56,714 nucleotides of DNA from NCBI GenBank assembly GCA_903951425.1, contig CAJBBX010000103.1, positions 1-56,714 of the forward strand. The letters are read 5' to 3'. The position numbers were made by a program, and so were the translations under genes. The DNA is from an uncultured Chthonomonas sp. (lineage in GTDB: Bacteria; Armatimonadota; Chthonomonadetes; Chthonomonadales; CAJBBX01). Below, piece after piece: positions 1 to 8,164 of the stretch. The notes under the pieces were generated by a model, which was not told the origin of the DNA, ran no database searches, and saw nothing but the letters and a program-made list of their open reading frames with translations. Position 1 is the stretch's first letter, and every line of letters begins with the position of its first letter.

Positions 1-347
1 ATGCCGACCCACACCTCGGTGATGCGCTCCAGCACGATACGCTCCGCGCACCCGAGCTTCGGGAAACTGCGTGCATTCGGGGCGCACGGCTCCAGCGTGG
101 CATACAGGATGGAGCCATCGAGCTTTGAGCCGCGGTTCTTGCGCTCCAACAGCGTATACTCCGCGTGGTCGCCTTGCCGTAACTCCCCGCGGCTCGCCGT
201 TTCCACCGTTCCGTCCGGCTTGAGCAGCACTGCGCCCACCTTGGGCGACGCTTTGCCGTCGCCCCTGGGTTCAGGCACCGAATCGCGCATCACGCGGACC
301 GCCAGCTCCATCATCTCGCGATCCGACGGCGTCCGCTTCTGTCTCAT
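1..347 (-). CDS. Cytidine/dCMP deaminase-fold protein, partial (C-terminus beyond window)
   Basis: Read on the minus strand, the frame from ATG at 347 stays open to base 1. It contains HAEYTLLERK (about residues 65-74) and LEPCAPNARSFPKLGC (about 90-105). These match the HAE...PC..C zinc site of the cytidine deaminase/RibD fold, although the spacing between the two cysteines is longer than in simple CMP deaminases. A GCAGGAGGTGC ribosome-binding site precedes the ATG. The start overlaps the stop of the type III Res gene by four bases (ATGA), so the two are probably co-translated. At least 115 residues are present and the rest lies outside the window. The substrate (nucleotide, pterin or nucleic acid) cannot be told. 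Such deaminase domains occur both in metabolism and in phage-defence proteins; the linkage to a restriction subunit favours defence, which is inference. Confidence 0.7.
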   Translation of the reverse strand, partial: MRQKRTPSDREMMELAVRVMRDSVPEPRGDGKASPKVGAVLLKPDGTVETASRGELRQGDHAEYTLLERKNRGSKLDGSILYATLEPCAPNARSFPKLGCAERIVLERITEVWVG

Positions 348-3300
348 ACAGCACCTCCTGCTCGGCCAACCATGCGATCGAACTCGTCGCGCACCATGGC
401 AGCGAAGTCGGCTTCCATGGCGTATACCTCGTCGAACTCGGCGAACGCCCAACGGCCGTGCTTGCCCAGGTGGTTCACGCCGGGAATCCAGTAGGACTGC
501 ATGGTGATCTTCTTGTCGCGGGCGTCCTCGCGCTTGTAACCCTTCACCTCAACGACCAAATGGAGCAGGTCGTCGTCGCCGCGTCCGTCGTCAACAAGCA
601 GGATGAAGTCGGGAAGGTACTTCCTTGTCTCCGAGCCGTACCGGTAGGGCACCTCGAGCCCCAGGTTGTGGTTCTTCACGTAGGCCCGCACGCGCGGGTG
701 CGCCTCGGCAACGCGGCAGAACTCCGCCTCCCAATCGCTGTCCAGGATGGCCCAGTTCACGTGGCACCGTCGCGCGTCCGTCTCCCATCGATCTCGGCTG
801 GACGTGCGGAAGCTGACGTACGTCGTCGATCCAGTGGGATTGTAGGGGTCAAGAACGGCCAGGATGGGCCTCTGGTCCGACATCGTCTGCGTGATGGCGG
901 CGGTGATCCGCTCGCAGGCATGCTCGGCAAGCTCTTCGTACAGAAGTTGCGCCGGGTAGCATCCGCCTTTGCAGACGAGGCAGGTGTCGAGCCACTGTTT
1001 CGCGATGCGCTTGAGCTGGCCGAACAGGTGCAGCTTCGGATCCTGGTTCGCGTCGCGCCACTTGTCGAGGACGAGCTTCTTGGTCAGTCGGAACAGCACC
1101 GTCGACACGCGCACATCCTCTAGGTGGAGTAGGTTCAGGTCCACGTCCTCGCCGATGATGCCGGCGTTGTTTGTGATCGACGGGCCAACCAACTCCGGCG
1201 TCAACTCGAACACATGGCTGTCGTCGAACTCAGCGCGCAGCACATCCTTCGGAAGCTCCACTCGGTATCCCTGCACGCGAGGGAATCGTATCTCCAGCGC
1301 GTCGCGCTCGGGCCGCATGGCCTTGACGTGTATCGTCTCCCGAGGCGGCTGCGGCTTCACCACGACCGGCTTGGCGTTGAAGTCGAACGGAATGCCCAGC
1401 ACGTCGGCATACTCGACGTTGAACAGGTTGTCCTCGTTCAGGTCGTACGACTGGCGGCGCAGCGCGCGGCCGATGACTTGTTCGCACAGAAGCTGCGTGC
1501 CGAAAGCCCGCACGCCCAGGACGTGGGTCACCGTGTTGGAGTCCCAGCCCTCGGTCAGCATGGCTACCGACACGACGCACCGGATGGACTCCCCGAGCCT
1601 GCCGGGCTTGCCCACCGTGTTCATGACCTCGCGAAGGAGGTCCGAGTCGCTGATGTTGTCCGCGGCCTTTGCGTCGCCCGTGCGCTCGACGATTTCGCGG
1701 CGGAAGCGGGCAATCTCGTCGGATGCCATGGCCCGGAAGTTGCTGTCCAGCGCCTCCCCGCATTCGAGCTGCTCGCTGTCGATCAGCAGCGTGTTGGGCC
1801 GCGCCAGCGGGTTCCCGTGCTCGTCGAAGTTGCGGAACAGGGCGAGCCGGCCGTTCTCCAGCGTCGTCGACCCGTCCTCATTCTCGCGCTGGAAGCCGGA
1901 GACATAGTCGTACACCAGCTTCGACGTCGACGTGTTGTTGCAGACGATGATGAAGCAGGGCGGAACACGGACGCCGTGCTGCTGCCAGAGATCGAACGTC
2001 TTCTGGTAGTGGCCATAGAGCGCCTCCAGGGCGGTCTGCAGCTCGACGGGCAGGCTCAGCGGGTCCAAGGTGGCTGCCTTGCCGCGGCCTTTCTTCGGCA
2101 TCTTGGCGCGGATGTGCTCCCACAGGTTGCGGAACCGGGGCATCTCTCCGCCCGGGATGTTGTCGGCCACCGGCACACGCGGCAGTTTGACGATGCCGCA
2201 CTCGATGGCGTCCATGAGCGAGAAGTCGCTCATGGTCCAGGGGAAGAGCGTCCCCTCCGCATAGCCCGAGCCACGCAGGAAGAAGGGAGTTGCCGATAGG
2301 TCGATCACGCCCGCCCGCCCGAGCTTCCGGTTGACGGCTTCGATGCCCGAGATCCATAGCCGGGCGGCCTCTTCGTTCTTCTCGGCTTCCTTCCGATCGT
2401 CCCCCTTCAGATCACCTTCGTCGTCGCCCGCCGGCTTATGCCGGTAGCAGTGATGCGCCTCGTCGTTGAGCACGAGGATGTGCTTCATGCTCATCAGCTC
2501 GGGCATGACGCGCTGGAGCATCTGGCCCTCGGTCTCGACGGTCACGATGTCGTCGCCCCGTCGGCCCTTGAGCAGTGCGCGGCCTCCGCTGGAGATGTCC
2601 ATGCGCTCGCGCTGCTTGAAGGCGTGGTAGTTCGTGATGACGATGCGCGCCCGTGCCACCTCGTCCAGCATGTCGGGAGGAACGATCTCGCGGCTCTGGT
2701 AGTAGCTGTCCGGGTCGTTGGGCTGCAGGACCCGAAGGCGGTCCTTGATCGTGATACCGGGCGTGATGACCAGGAATCCACGCGAGAACCGTGGGCTGTT
2801 GGGGTGGCGCACGGCGTTGATGGTCTGCCACGCGATGAGCATCGCCATGACCGTCGTCTTGCCCGCTCCGGTCGCCAGCTTGAGCGCCAGCCGGGTCAGG
2901 TCGGGGTTCGCCGCCGCGTTGGCGTTCGCCAAGTGCTCCAGGAACGTGGCGCCCTGCTTGCCGGAGTTCGGCGCGACCTCCGTCAGCCAGATGGCCGTCT
3001 CGACGGCTTCGACCTGGCAGAAGAAGGGCCGGATGTCGCTGAACGGGTGGTGACGCCAGTGCTGCAGCAGTCGCGCCGTCTCGGCGGTCACTCCCCAGGT
3101 CGTCGGGTCCGGACGACTGCGCCATGCAGCCACGCGCTGCCTCAGCTCGTTGATGAGCGGGTTGGGGTCGTACTTCTGCGCCGCCGTGGAGATGCCTGCG
3201 TCGTCGACGAAGTCCAGGGTCTGCTGTGCTGCTGCCTGCCTCTGCTTCTGCGACTTGGGGATGGGCGTGATGAACGAAGCCGGGCGGCGGTGGCCCAGAA

Positions 3301-3400
3301 TCTGATGCGTAGGTTGCCCGGTCGGGTCGAGCTCCCAGTGCTGCGTGGGACACTCATATGGTGAGTTGAGAATCGGCTGGTCGAAGAAGCGGTTGTCCAT
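344..3400 (-). CDS. Type III restriction system Res subunit (SF2 helicase plus PD-(D/E)xK nuclease)
   Basis: 1018 residues, normal size for a Res subunit. It has Walker A ATGAGKT near residue 175, a DEAH box in LNDEAHHCY near 312, the SAT motif in IDLSATPFF near 370, and motif VI QVIGRALRRQ near 640. The C-terminus carries a nuclease-like YLPDFILL...VVEVKGYK (about 927-953), matching the PD-(D/E)xK site of ATP-dependent type III enzymes. It would translocate on DNA and cut unmodified target. The start at 3400 has AGGAGA about ten bases upstream. The gene upstream is divergent and metabolic, so the methyltransferase (Mod) normally paired with Res is not in the window; it could lie beyond base 1, after the overlapping deaminase gene. 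The family is clear, the specificity unknown. Confidence 0.88.
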   Translation of the reverse strand: MDNRFFDQPILNSPYECPTQHWELDPTGQPTHQILGHRRPASFITPIPKSQKQRQAAAQQTLDFVDDAGISTAAQKYDPNPLINELRQRVAAWRSRPDPTTWGVTAETARLLQHWRHHPFSDIRPFFCQVEAVETAIWLTEVAPNSGKQGATFLEHLANANAAANPDLTRLALKLATGAGKTTVMAMLIAWQTINAVRHPNSPRFSRGFLVITPGITIKDRLRVLQPNDPDSYYQSREIVPPDMLDEVARARIVITNYHAFKQRERMDISSGGRALLKGRRGDDIVTVETEGQMLQRVMPELMSMKHILVLNDEAHHCYRHKPAGDDEGDLKGDDRKEAEKNEEAARLWISGIEAVNRKLGRAGVIDLSATPFFLRGSGYAEGTLFPWTMSDFSLMDAIECGIVKLPRVPVADNIPGGEMPRFRNLWEHIRAKMPKKGRGKAATLDPLSLPVELQTALEALYGHYQKTFDLWQQHGVRVPPCFIIVCNNTSTSKLVYDYVSGFQRENEDGSTTLENGRLALFRNFDEHGNPLARPNTLLIDSEQLECGEALDSNFRAMASDEIARFRREIVERTGDAKAADNISDSDLLREVMNTVGKPGRLGESIRCVVSVAMLTEGWDSNTVTHVLGVRAFGTQLLCEQVIGRALRRQSYDLNEDNLFNVEYADVLGIPFDFNAKPVVVKPQPPRETIHVKAMRPERDALEIRFPRVQGYRVELPKDVLRAEFDDSHVFELTPELVGPSITNNAGIIGEDVDLNLLHLEDVRVSTVLFRLTKKLVLDKWRDANQDPKLHLFGQLKRIAKQWLDTCLVCKGGCYPAQLLYEELAEHACERITAAITQTMSDQRPILAVLDPYNPTGSTTYVSFRTSSRDRWETDARRCHVNWAILDSDWEAEFCRVAEAHPRVRAYVKNHNLGLEVPYRYGSETRKYLPDFILLVDDGRGDDDLLHLVVEVKGYKREDARDKKITMQSYWIPGVNHLGKHGRWAFAEFDEVYAMEADFAAMVRDEFDRMVGRAGGAV

Positions 3401-3584
3401 GCGGAATGTCTTCTCCTGCCGGTACCGGCGGAACTGCCACGCTCGGCCCCGTCAGTTGATTGTACCGTCCGGATGGGCGGCTGCGCGCCGAACGAGTGCA
3501 GGCAGCTATCCCGCACGGGCGAGAGAGACCCCGCCCGGCCCGCCTCTACCTTTGCAGGAACTCGCCATCCCCGGCGTCGAACCT

Positions 3585-4595
3585 ATGGGCGCTATGGACA
3601 TGACACCTCGCGAGATCATTCGGCGGAACCTGGAGGGGCTTGACGCGCCCCGCATCGGCATGAACTTCTCCGGCGGGCGGTGGAACGACTTCACCGGCGG
3701 GGGCGCCTCGGCCTCGGGCTCCTGGACGCCGCGGCGCTGGACCGACGGCGGCGTCGAGTACTACGACGATGAGTGGGGCAACCTCTGGCACCGGCTGGTA
3801 GGGATGTCGTCGGGCGGCGAGATTCACACGCCGGCGCTGGCCGACTGGTCGGCGCTGGAGACCTACCGCCTGCCGGACCTTGACGCGCTGGAGCGCTACG
3901 AGGCCGCCCGCGCCGCCTTCGCCGCCGAGGGGCAGCGGTTTCGCATGGGCTGGCTGCCGGGCTTCCCCTTCGCCATCTGCCGCTACCTGCGCAAGATGGA
4001 GGTCTACTTCCAGGACCTCGCCACCGATCCTGAGCTTATCGAGCGGCTCCACGGCATGGTGGCCGACCTGCTGGAGCGCGTCATCATCCGGCTGGCCGAC
4101 GCCGGCGCCGACGGCATCTTCTTCTGCGAGGATTGGGGCGTCCAGAACCGCCTGCTCATCAGCCCCGCCATGTTCCGGCGGCTCTACAAGCCCCACTTTG
4201 CCCGCCTCTGCGGCGCGGCGCGGAGCCGGGGCATGCACGTCTTCATGCACTCCTGCGGGTGGGTCTGGGACATCCTGCCCGACCTGGCCGAGGTGGGCGT
4301 CAGCGCCATGCAGTTCGACCAGCCCGCCCTCTGCGGCCTGGAGGCGCTCTCGGGGCGGTTCCACGAACTGGGCCTGGCGCTGCACGCGCCGGTGGACATC
4401 CAGAAGGTGATGCCCACGGGCGACCGCGCACTGATCGAGGGCGGGGCGCAGGAGATGCTGCGGCTCTTCGAGGGGCGGCTCATCGCCAAGGACTACCCGG
4501 ACCTGCACGGCATCGGAGTAGCGCCGGAGTGGGACGGCTGGGCGTACGACGTATTCCGGGCGGCGGCGGAGCGGGGTGCGGCGGGCGCGGTGTAG
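3585..4595 (+). CDS. Uroporphyrinogen decarboxylase family protein, MtaA/methyltransferase-like
   Basis: Up to 336 residues of UroD-fold TIM barrel. The segment MHSCGWVWDILPDL (His and Cys near residues 218-220) carries the H-x-C pair that binds zinc in MtaA/CmuA-type corrinoid methyltransferases and is absent from true haem-pathway UroD. A methyl-transfer or demethylation role is therefore more likely than porphyrin decarboxylation. Three in-frame ATGs (3585, 3594, 3600) lie close together with no convincing ribosome-binding site; homologous sequence begins at MTPREII, so 3600 is also possible. The gene stands alone between the divergent Res gene and a convergent toxin gene. Its last codons include a G-rich stretch resembling the 28-base repeats at 5147 and 7574. 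Confidence 0.8.
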   Translation: MGAMDMTPREIIRRNLEGLDAPRIGMNFSGGRWNDFTGGGASASGSWTPRRWTDGGVEYYDDEWGNLWHRLVGMSSGGEIHTPALADWSALETYRLPDLDALERYEAARAAFAAEGQRFRMGWLPGFPFAICRYLRKMEVYFQDLATDPELIERLHGMVADLLERVIIRLADAGADGIFFCEDWGVQNRLLISPAMFRRLYKPHFARLCGAARSRGMHVFMHSCGWVWDILPDLAEVGVSAMQFDQPALCGLEALSGRFHELGLALHAPVDIQKVMPTGDRALIEGGAQEMLRLFEGRLIAKDYPDLHGIGVAPEWDGWAYDVFRAAAERGAAGAV

Positions 4596-4609
4596 ATGGT
4601 CTGGCGGGC

Positions 4610-4843
4610 CTACCTCCCCCGGTACACGTCTCGGCGATGTCCGACCTTGACAACATATCGAACACGATAGTCGCCCTGACGGACGCGGTAGCGCTCTGCC
4701 GTGGCCGGCTTCTCGCAGGCGGGCGGTCTCGGATCGTCCCGGAGCGCCTCCATGCGCGCCAGCAGCCGCAGCAGGTCGGTCCGCGGAACGCCCTTCAGGT
4801 CTCGCGAAACCGACGGTTTGGCGCGAAGCTCATAGGGCGCCAT
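4610..4843 (-). CDS. RelE/ParE-family toxin, apparently shortened
   Basis: 77 residues starting MAPYELRAKPS and ending YRVRQGDYRVRYVVKVGHRRDVYRGR in two joined pieces. The GDYRV and VGHRRDVYR elements are hallmarks of RelE/ParE toxins (ribosome-dependent mRNA interferases or gyrase poisons). In most relatives about eight to ten residues, a beta strand and turn, separate GDYRV-Y from the VGHRR strand; here they nearly abut, and the protein is correspondingly shorter than the usual 85-90 residues. This looks like an in-frame deletion and the toxin may be inactive or altered. It overlaps the antitoxin gene by 14 bases, the normal antitoxin-first order. A longer reading of the same frame upstream overlaps the antitoxin and is rejected. 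Confidence 0.75.
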   Translation of the reverse strand: MAPYELRAKPSVSRDLKGVPRTDLLRLLARMEALRDDPRPPACEKPATAERYRVRQGDYRVRYVVKVGHRRDVYRGR

Positions 4844-5063
4844 CGGCCTTGAGCTCTCCAAGGAACGTCTTGTAGCTGACGCTGCCCTCGGACACACGCT
4901 CGGCGAATGCCGCGTTGTCTTGCTCGTCCTCGCGCAGGGCCTGCCGGACGGCATCGTTGACGATCTGCGAGAGGCTGCGGCGCGACACGGCCGCCTTCAG
5001 GTGCAGCGCCTGATGCAGCGCCGGTTCCATGTAGAACGTGGAGCGAACGGAGTCGGTCGGCAT
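4830..5063 (-). CDS. Ribbon-helix-helix/RelB-like antitoxin
   Basis: 77 residues. The N-terminus, VRSTFYMEPALHQALHLKAA, followed by SRRSLSQIVNDAVRQAL, reads as the strand-helix-helix of a MetJ/Arc-type DNA-binding antitoxin, and the acidic C-terminal tail (LREDEQDNAAFAERVSEG) would wrap the toxin. It would neutralise the RelE-like product and repress the pair's promoter, which should lie just upstream of 5063. The downstream toxin start is inside this gene's last 14 bases. The start at ATG 5063 has GGAGGG in the preceding dozen bases. The RHH fold is inferred from the pattern, not from a search. Confidence 0.78.
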   Translation of the reverse strand: MPTDSVRSTFYMEPALHQALHLKAAVSRRSLSQIVNDAVRQALREDEQDNAAFAERVSEGSVSYKTFLGELKADGAL

Positions 5064-5146
5064 ATCACCCTCCCTGGCGCGATAGCGTTACAGCACCATA
5101 GCACCCGGGCGCTCCTTGCGGTCCCGTCGGAACCGTTCGATCTCCA

Positions 5147-5174
5147 GGGCGGCGGCGGAGCGGGGAGCGGTGGG
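5147..5174. repeat. 28-base G-rich direct repeat, copy 1
   Basis: Identical over 28 bases to 7574-7601. It begins GGGCGGCGGCGGAGCGGGGA and ends GCGGTGGG. The two copies lie in the intergenic regions on either side of the caspase-like lipoprotein gene. A diverged relative sits at 4558-4585, inside the end of the UroD-family gene. Confidence 0.8.
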
Positions 5175-5357
5175 GGCGGTCGCCTGGTGGTTCTGGCGCT
5201 GTTGGCCCCGTCCACGTTCGGGGTCATGGCCGCCCGATAACGTCTCGGCTGTGTCCGAACCCGTCGGCGTCTCGACCGTGCGGACGTCATGGCGTTTGGT
5301 CGCGAAGCCGATGGTCGGATGTCCATCGCCGCTCAGCAAGGGTAAGGGGTCGTGACG

Positions 5358-5394
5358 GCCGGCTGCTCGGGCCAGAGTAGCCCGAGCAGCCGGC
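5358..5394 (-). terminator. Perfect hairpin, probable terminator of the lipoprotein gene
   Basis: GCCGGCTGCTCGGGC at 5358-5372 is exactly complementary to 5380-5394, with a seven-base loop. It begins 29 bases past the stop codon of the minus-strand lipoprotein gene. No T-run follows on that strand, so intrinsic termination is not certain. Confidence 0.6.
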
Positions 5395-5422
5395 GGTGCC
5401 ACAAGGCCGCACGTCGGCTGGC

Positions 5423-7258
5423 TCAGGGCCGAGCGCGACCGGTCTTGCCGGGCAGCTTCGTCCTAACCGGCGAGCTTGTACCGCTTGCGAACTGATTTAT
5501 CGGCTGGAAAGACCCACCGGGGAAGGTGAGATAACCGACGCGCCAGAGGTCGTGGCGGGCCAGCATGACCTGAGGGCACGACAGAGTTGTGGTCGACCCC
5601 GCGCCGGTATCGATCACGATGCTCGGGGTAGTCGGCTGCGTGCTCCCGTGCGTGCTGTAGTAGTGCACGAAGAGCTCATAGCGCCCGGGCGTGATCTGGT
5701 TCGCGGTAATGTGCTCGGGTCCAAAGCCGTCCGTGTCGTCCACATCCAACTCGGCTCCCCAGTTCGGGCGCCTATTGCCGTAGTAGCAGTCTTCGCTGGA
5801 CCAGCCCAAACCTCCTTCCGGAAGCAGGTGCAGGTCAACATCGGTGCCATTGGTGTTCCATCTGAGTTCCGTCCACAACGCCTGTTGAGCGAAGGAGCCA
5901 GTGAAGTGCAGGACGCGCGCCTCGCGGCCCTGGTCGGTGTCGAGACGTAGGATCAGCGTGTTATCGCCCGTTTGCGCCACTGTGCCGGCGCTGAAGGCGC
6001 CTGTCGCGCTCAGCGGCAGTCGGGTCAGGACACCGTTGAGTTCCATCGAGAGCCGATACCCATCCCGGTAGCCAGTGACGGATCCTGCAACTTGCACGAC
6101 CCGCGACGTAAGTGTTGCACCGTTGACTGGCGACGTGACATTGAGCTTCGAGATCAGTTCGCCCGCGTCGCGTAGCCGCAGCGTACCATCGCCCGCCCAA
6201 CTGAAGTGGGTAGTGACGCCCTCCTCCTGGTAGTGGCGGTACTCAAAGGGCAACTCGTCGTACGCCGTCCGAAAGTCGCTTCCCTGCGTGAGACGCGCCA
6301 CCATGGCGGCGGCCGCTGCCGATCCCCTCGAGGTGATCTCGGTCCAGCCCGCATAGCCGGCAATGCCGAGTGACGTCATCTGGGCGACAAACGCTGTATC
6401 CTGAGAGGAGTGGCAGGAGGCGTTAATCATCATAGAGTCGTGAAATCGTGTTCCTAAGTAGTTGTTGGCGAAGAACTTTTCCGTGGCGCAAACGAACGAG
6501 CGGTGTGTGTTCGAGCGGTCCGTCGTACCCCACTCCACGTTGCCTATCGTGAGGGCGTCGGATGTCCATCGATCGTACAGCGCCTTCTTCTCGGCCTCAG
6601 TCGTAGGGGCCGGTTCCCCCGAGCACATGGCGAACCCGAACGTGCCCCCGGGTCTGGGGGCGATCAGGCCGCCGTGCCCGTGGTAGATCACTAACCCGTA
6701 CCTGGCCAAACCGGTGAGCTCCTCCAGCGTAAGCCCGGCGCCATCGACGCGGCGAACACTCATTCCGGCCGCCCTCAGATTGGTCTCCACCTCATCGAGC
6801 GTGTCGCTCTGGCGCCTGAAGCCTGGATCGTCGGCCACCATGTCGAGGATCACCGCCGACGTGTTGCCGATGGGCCCGCGGGTAGCCCCCGTAGCCGGTA
6901 CAGCGGAGGATGCCACTCGGTCCGGCTTGCGGTCCGGTACCGCGGTCAGTGGGGCAGGGGCAAGCCAGGCCTCGACACCGCCGGACTTGTACCTGACGGC
7001 CAGGTCTCCGGAAGGTGTCACCACCGAATACTCGACGCGGGGGTCAGCGGCAGCGACCGCCCGCACCCGTTCCTTGCCCGCCCGCGTGCTGAACGCCGCC
7101 TCGGCTTCGATCGCTGTCTCAACAACCGACCGCGCCGCGTCGATCTCAGCCTGCTTGGCGGCGGTCCACCCGGAACCGGAGCCGCCGCCGCCGCACCCCG
7201 AGACGATGGCGAGCGAACACAGTCCGACAACTACCCCTAGCATGGACGTGCGCAACAC
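5423..7258 (-). CDS. Lipoprotein with clan CD (caspase-like) peptidase domain and DUF2135-like domain
   Basis: 611 residues. The N-terminus is a lipoprotein signal peptide with lipobox IVSGC (Cys 22) followed by a Gly/Ser linker. The middle has VIYHGHGG (His about 193) and INASCHSS (Cys about 281), the HG...AC dyad order of caspase/gingipain-like peptidases. Residues about 375-465 look like an Ig-type module. Residues about 469-600 (WNTNGTDVDLHL, LDVDDTDGFGPEHI, RYELFVHYYS) match DUF2135/YfaP-type beta-sandwich domains. The start is GTG at 7258, preceded by GAAGGAGGG at good spacing; an ATG at 7243 is the alternative. The protein should be anchored to a membrane with its peptidase domain outside the cytoplasm. 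The target is unknown. Activity is inferred only from the dyad. Confidence 0.75.
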   Translation of the reverse strand: MLRTSMLGVVVGLCSLAIVSGCGGGGSGSGWTAAKQAEIDAARSVVETAIEAEAAFSTRAGKERVRAVAAADPRVEYSVVTPSGDLAVRYKSGGVEAWLAPAPLTAVPDRKPDRVASSAVPATGATRGPIGNTSAVILDMVADDPGFRRQSDTLDEVETNLRAAGMSVRRVDGAGLTLEELTGLARYGLVIYHGHGGLIAPRPGGTFGFAMCSGEPAPTTEAEKKALYDRWTSDALTIGNVEWGTTDRSNTHRSFVCATEKFFANNYLGTRFHDSMMINASCHSSQDTAFVAQMTSLGIAGYAGWTEITSRGSAAAAAMVARLTQGSDFRTAYDELPFEYRHYQEEGVTTHFSWAGDGTLRLRDAGELISKLNVTSPVNGATLTSRVVQVAGSVTGYRDGYRLSMELNGVLTRLPLSATGAFSAGTVAQTGDNTLILRLDTDQGREARVLHFTGSFAQQALWTELRWNTNGTDVDLHLLPEGGLGWSSEDCYYGNRRPNWGAELDVDDTDGFGPEHITANQITPGRYELFVHYYSTHGSTQPTTPSIVIDTGAGSTTTLSCPQVMLARHDLWRVGYLTFPGGSFQPINQFASGTSSPVRTKLPGKTGRARP

Positions 7259-7621
7259 TGTAGCCCTCCTTCAGGCATGGATGGGCTCGCCGCTGCAGCA
7301 GACACTGAAGCACCATCGACCGGACGGTGGCCCGAGCCCTGCTTGCCTCTGGGTCACTGCTCGGTCGGCTGGGCTCCGGGCCGGTCTGCAAATGCTGCTG
7401 GAGCCCGTTCGGCGTCGCGGTGCTGCCCGGCGACCGAACGCCTACATATGATGCACACTGCCGTTGTACAGGTTCGTGACAGCGCTGTGACACGCGATCA
7501 GCTGTGCATCGGGAGAGGCGGACGGAGTGTTGGTTCGGAGTGCATCGTGCGCCGATCCCAGCCGAGGGGCGTTGGGCGGCGGCGGAGCGGGGAGCGGTGG
7601 GCGCCCCGCCGCCGATCGGGG
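7259..7621. other. Intergenic region (363 b) with G-rich repeat and small hairpin
   Basis: Contains the upstream region of the lipoprotein gene (ribosome-binding site at about 7264-7272) and the second 28-base G-rich repeat (7574-7601). An imperfect GC-rich hairpin around 7586-7612, just past the cytochrome gene stop, could act as its terminator. No credible gene seen. Confidence 0.55.
7574..7601. repeat. 28-base G-rich direct repeat, copy 2
   Basis: Identical to 5147-5174. It lies between the cytochrome gene stop (7622) and the lipoprotein gene start, and its 3' half forms part of a GC-rich hairpin with the following CGCCCCGC. Confidence 0.8.
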
Positions 7622-8164
7622 CTACTTGAGCATCCGGACCCCGTCGTCCGAGATGAGCTTGCGGGTGGTCTTGTCCCAGCGCCGCGTCCGGACGGGTAGC
7701 CTGTGGCTACCGTGGCATGTGGTGCAGGTGGGCGATGGGCGGAACGCGGCCGGCTTGCCCTTGGCGGCGGGGGCGAGGAGCGCCTTGTGGGCCGGGTTGG
7801 GCTTCTTGACGCCGCCGGCGGCGAGCTTGGCGGGCGTGTGGCACCCGGCGCAGGCGGCGTTGATGCGCTCCGGCGCGTACATGGTGTCCGGCGGGGTGAT
7901 GTTATTCTCGTCGGAGCTGTGCTTATCCGACTCGCCGTGGCACTTCGCGCAACCCACGCCGGCCTTGCGGTGCGTCTCAGCCAGGAGCTCCCGCTTGAAG
8001 TTGATGTGGCAGGCGAAGCAGTAGCTGTTGTCGGCAGGGGCCGGCTTAGCCGCCGCGGGCCTGGGCGCAGGCTTGCGAACCTGGGTCCGGGGCCCGCAGA
8101 GGGCCGCCGGACTCAGGACGAGCAACCCGGCCATCGCCACGACAGCTTGGAGCCGGCTAGACAT
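7622..8164 (-). CDS. Secreted tetraheme cytochrome c
   Basis: 180 residues: a signal peptide (about 1-24), a Pro/Ala-rich linker, then four CxxCH haem-attachment motifs at residues 49-53 (CFACH), 72-76 (CAKCH), 105-109 (CAGCH) and 147-151 (CTTCH). Additional histidines (53-66 region, 81, 126, 154) could serve as distal ligands. It is a small periplasmic or extracytoplasmic electron carrier. It starts at ATG 8164, with AAGGAG eight bases upstream, inside the last eight bases of the aldo/keto-reductase-like gene, so the two are probably translated together. The electron donor and acceptor are unknown; the coupling suggests the neighbour is a partner or shares its export conditions. Confidence 0.88.
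   Translation of the reverse strand: MSSRLQAVVAMAGLLVLSPAALCGPRTQVRKPAPRPAAAKPAPADNSYCFACHINFKRELLAETHRKAGVGCAKCHGESDKHSSDENNITPPDTMYAPERINAACAGCHTPAKLAAGGVKKPNPAHKALLAPAAKGKPAAFRPSPTCTTCHGSHRLPVRTRRWDKTTRKLISDDGVRMLK

Larger units (their letters stand above)
5064..5422. other. Intergenic region (359 b) with a G-rich repeat and a terminator-like hairpin
   Basis: Between the antitoxin start and the end of the lipoprotein gene. It holds the presumed antitoxin promoter, one copy of a 28-base G-rich direct repeat (5147-5174) and a perfect 15-bp stem-loop (5358-5394). Short open frames here have no recognisable protein and no ribosome-binding site. Confidence 0.6.

Noticed and set aside
1-507. 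Plus-strand open frame of 168 residues
   Set aside because: The minus strand encodes a deaminase-like protein with a strong ribosome-binding site and stop/start overlap over the same bases.
3585-4595. Haem-pathway uroporphyrinogen decarboxylase (hemE)
   Set aside because: The H-x-C zinc pair and the context without haem genes point to the MtaA-like branch.
5200-5300. Remnant of a second RelE toxin (a GHSRDV-like reading on the minus strand)
   Set aside because: It is five or six residues only, with a stop close upstream and no other RelE pattern.
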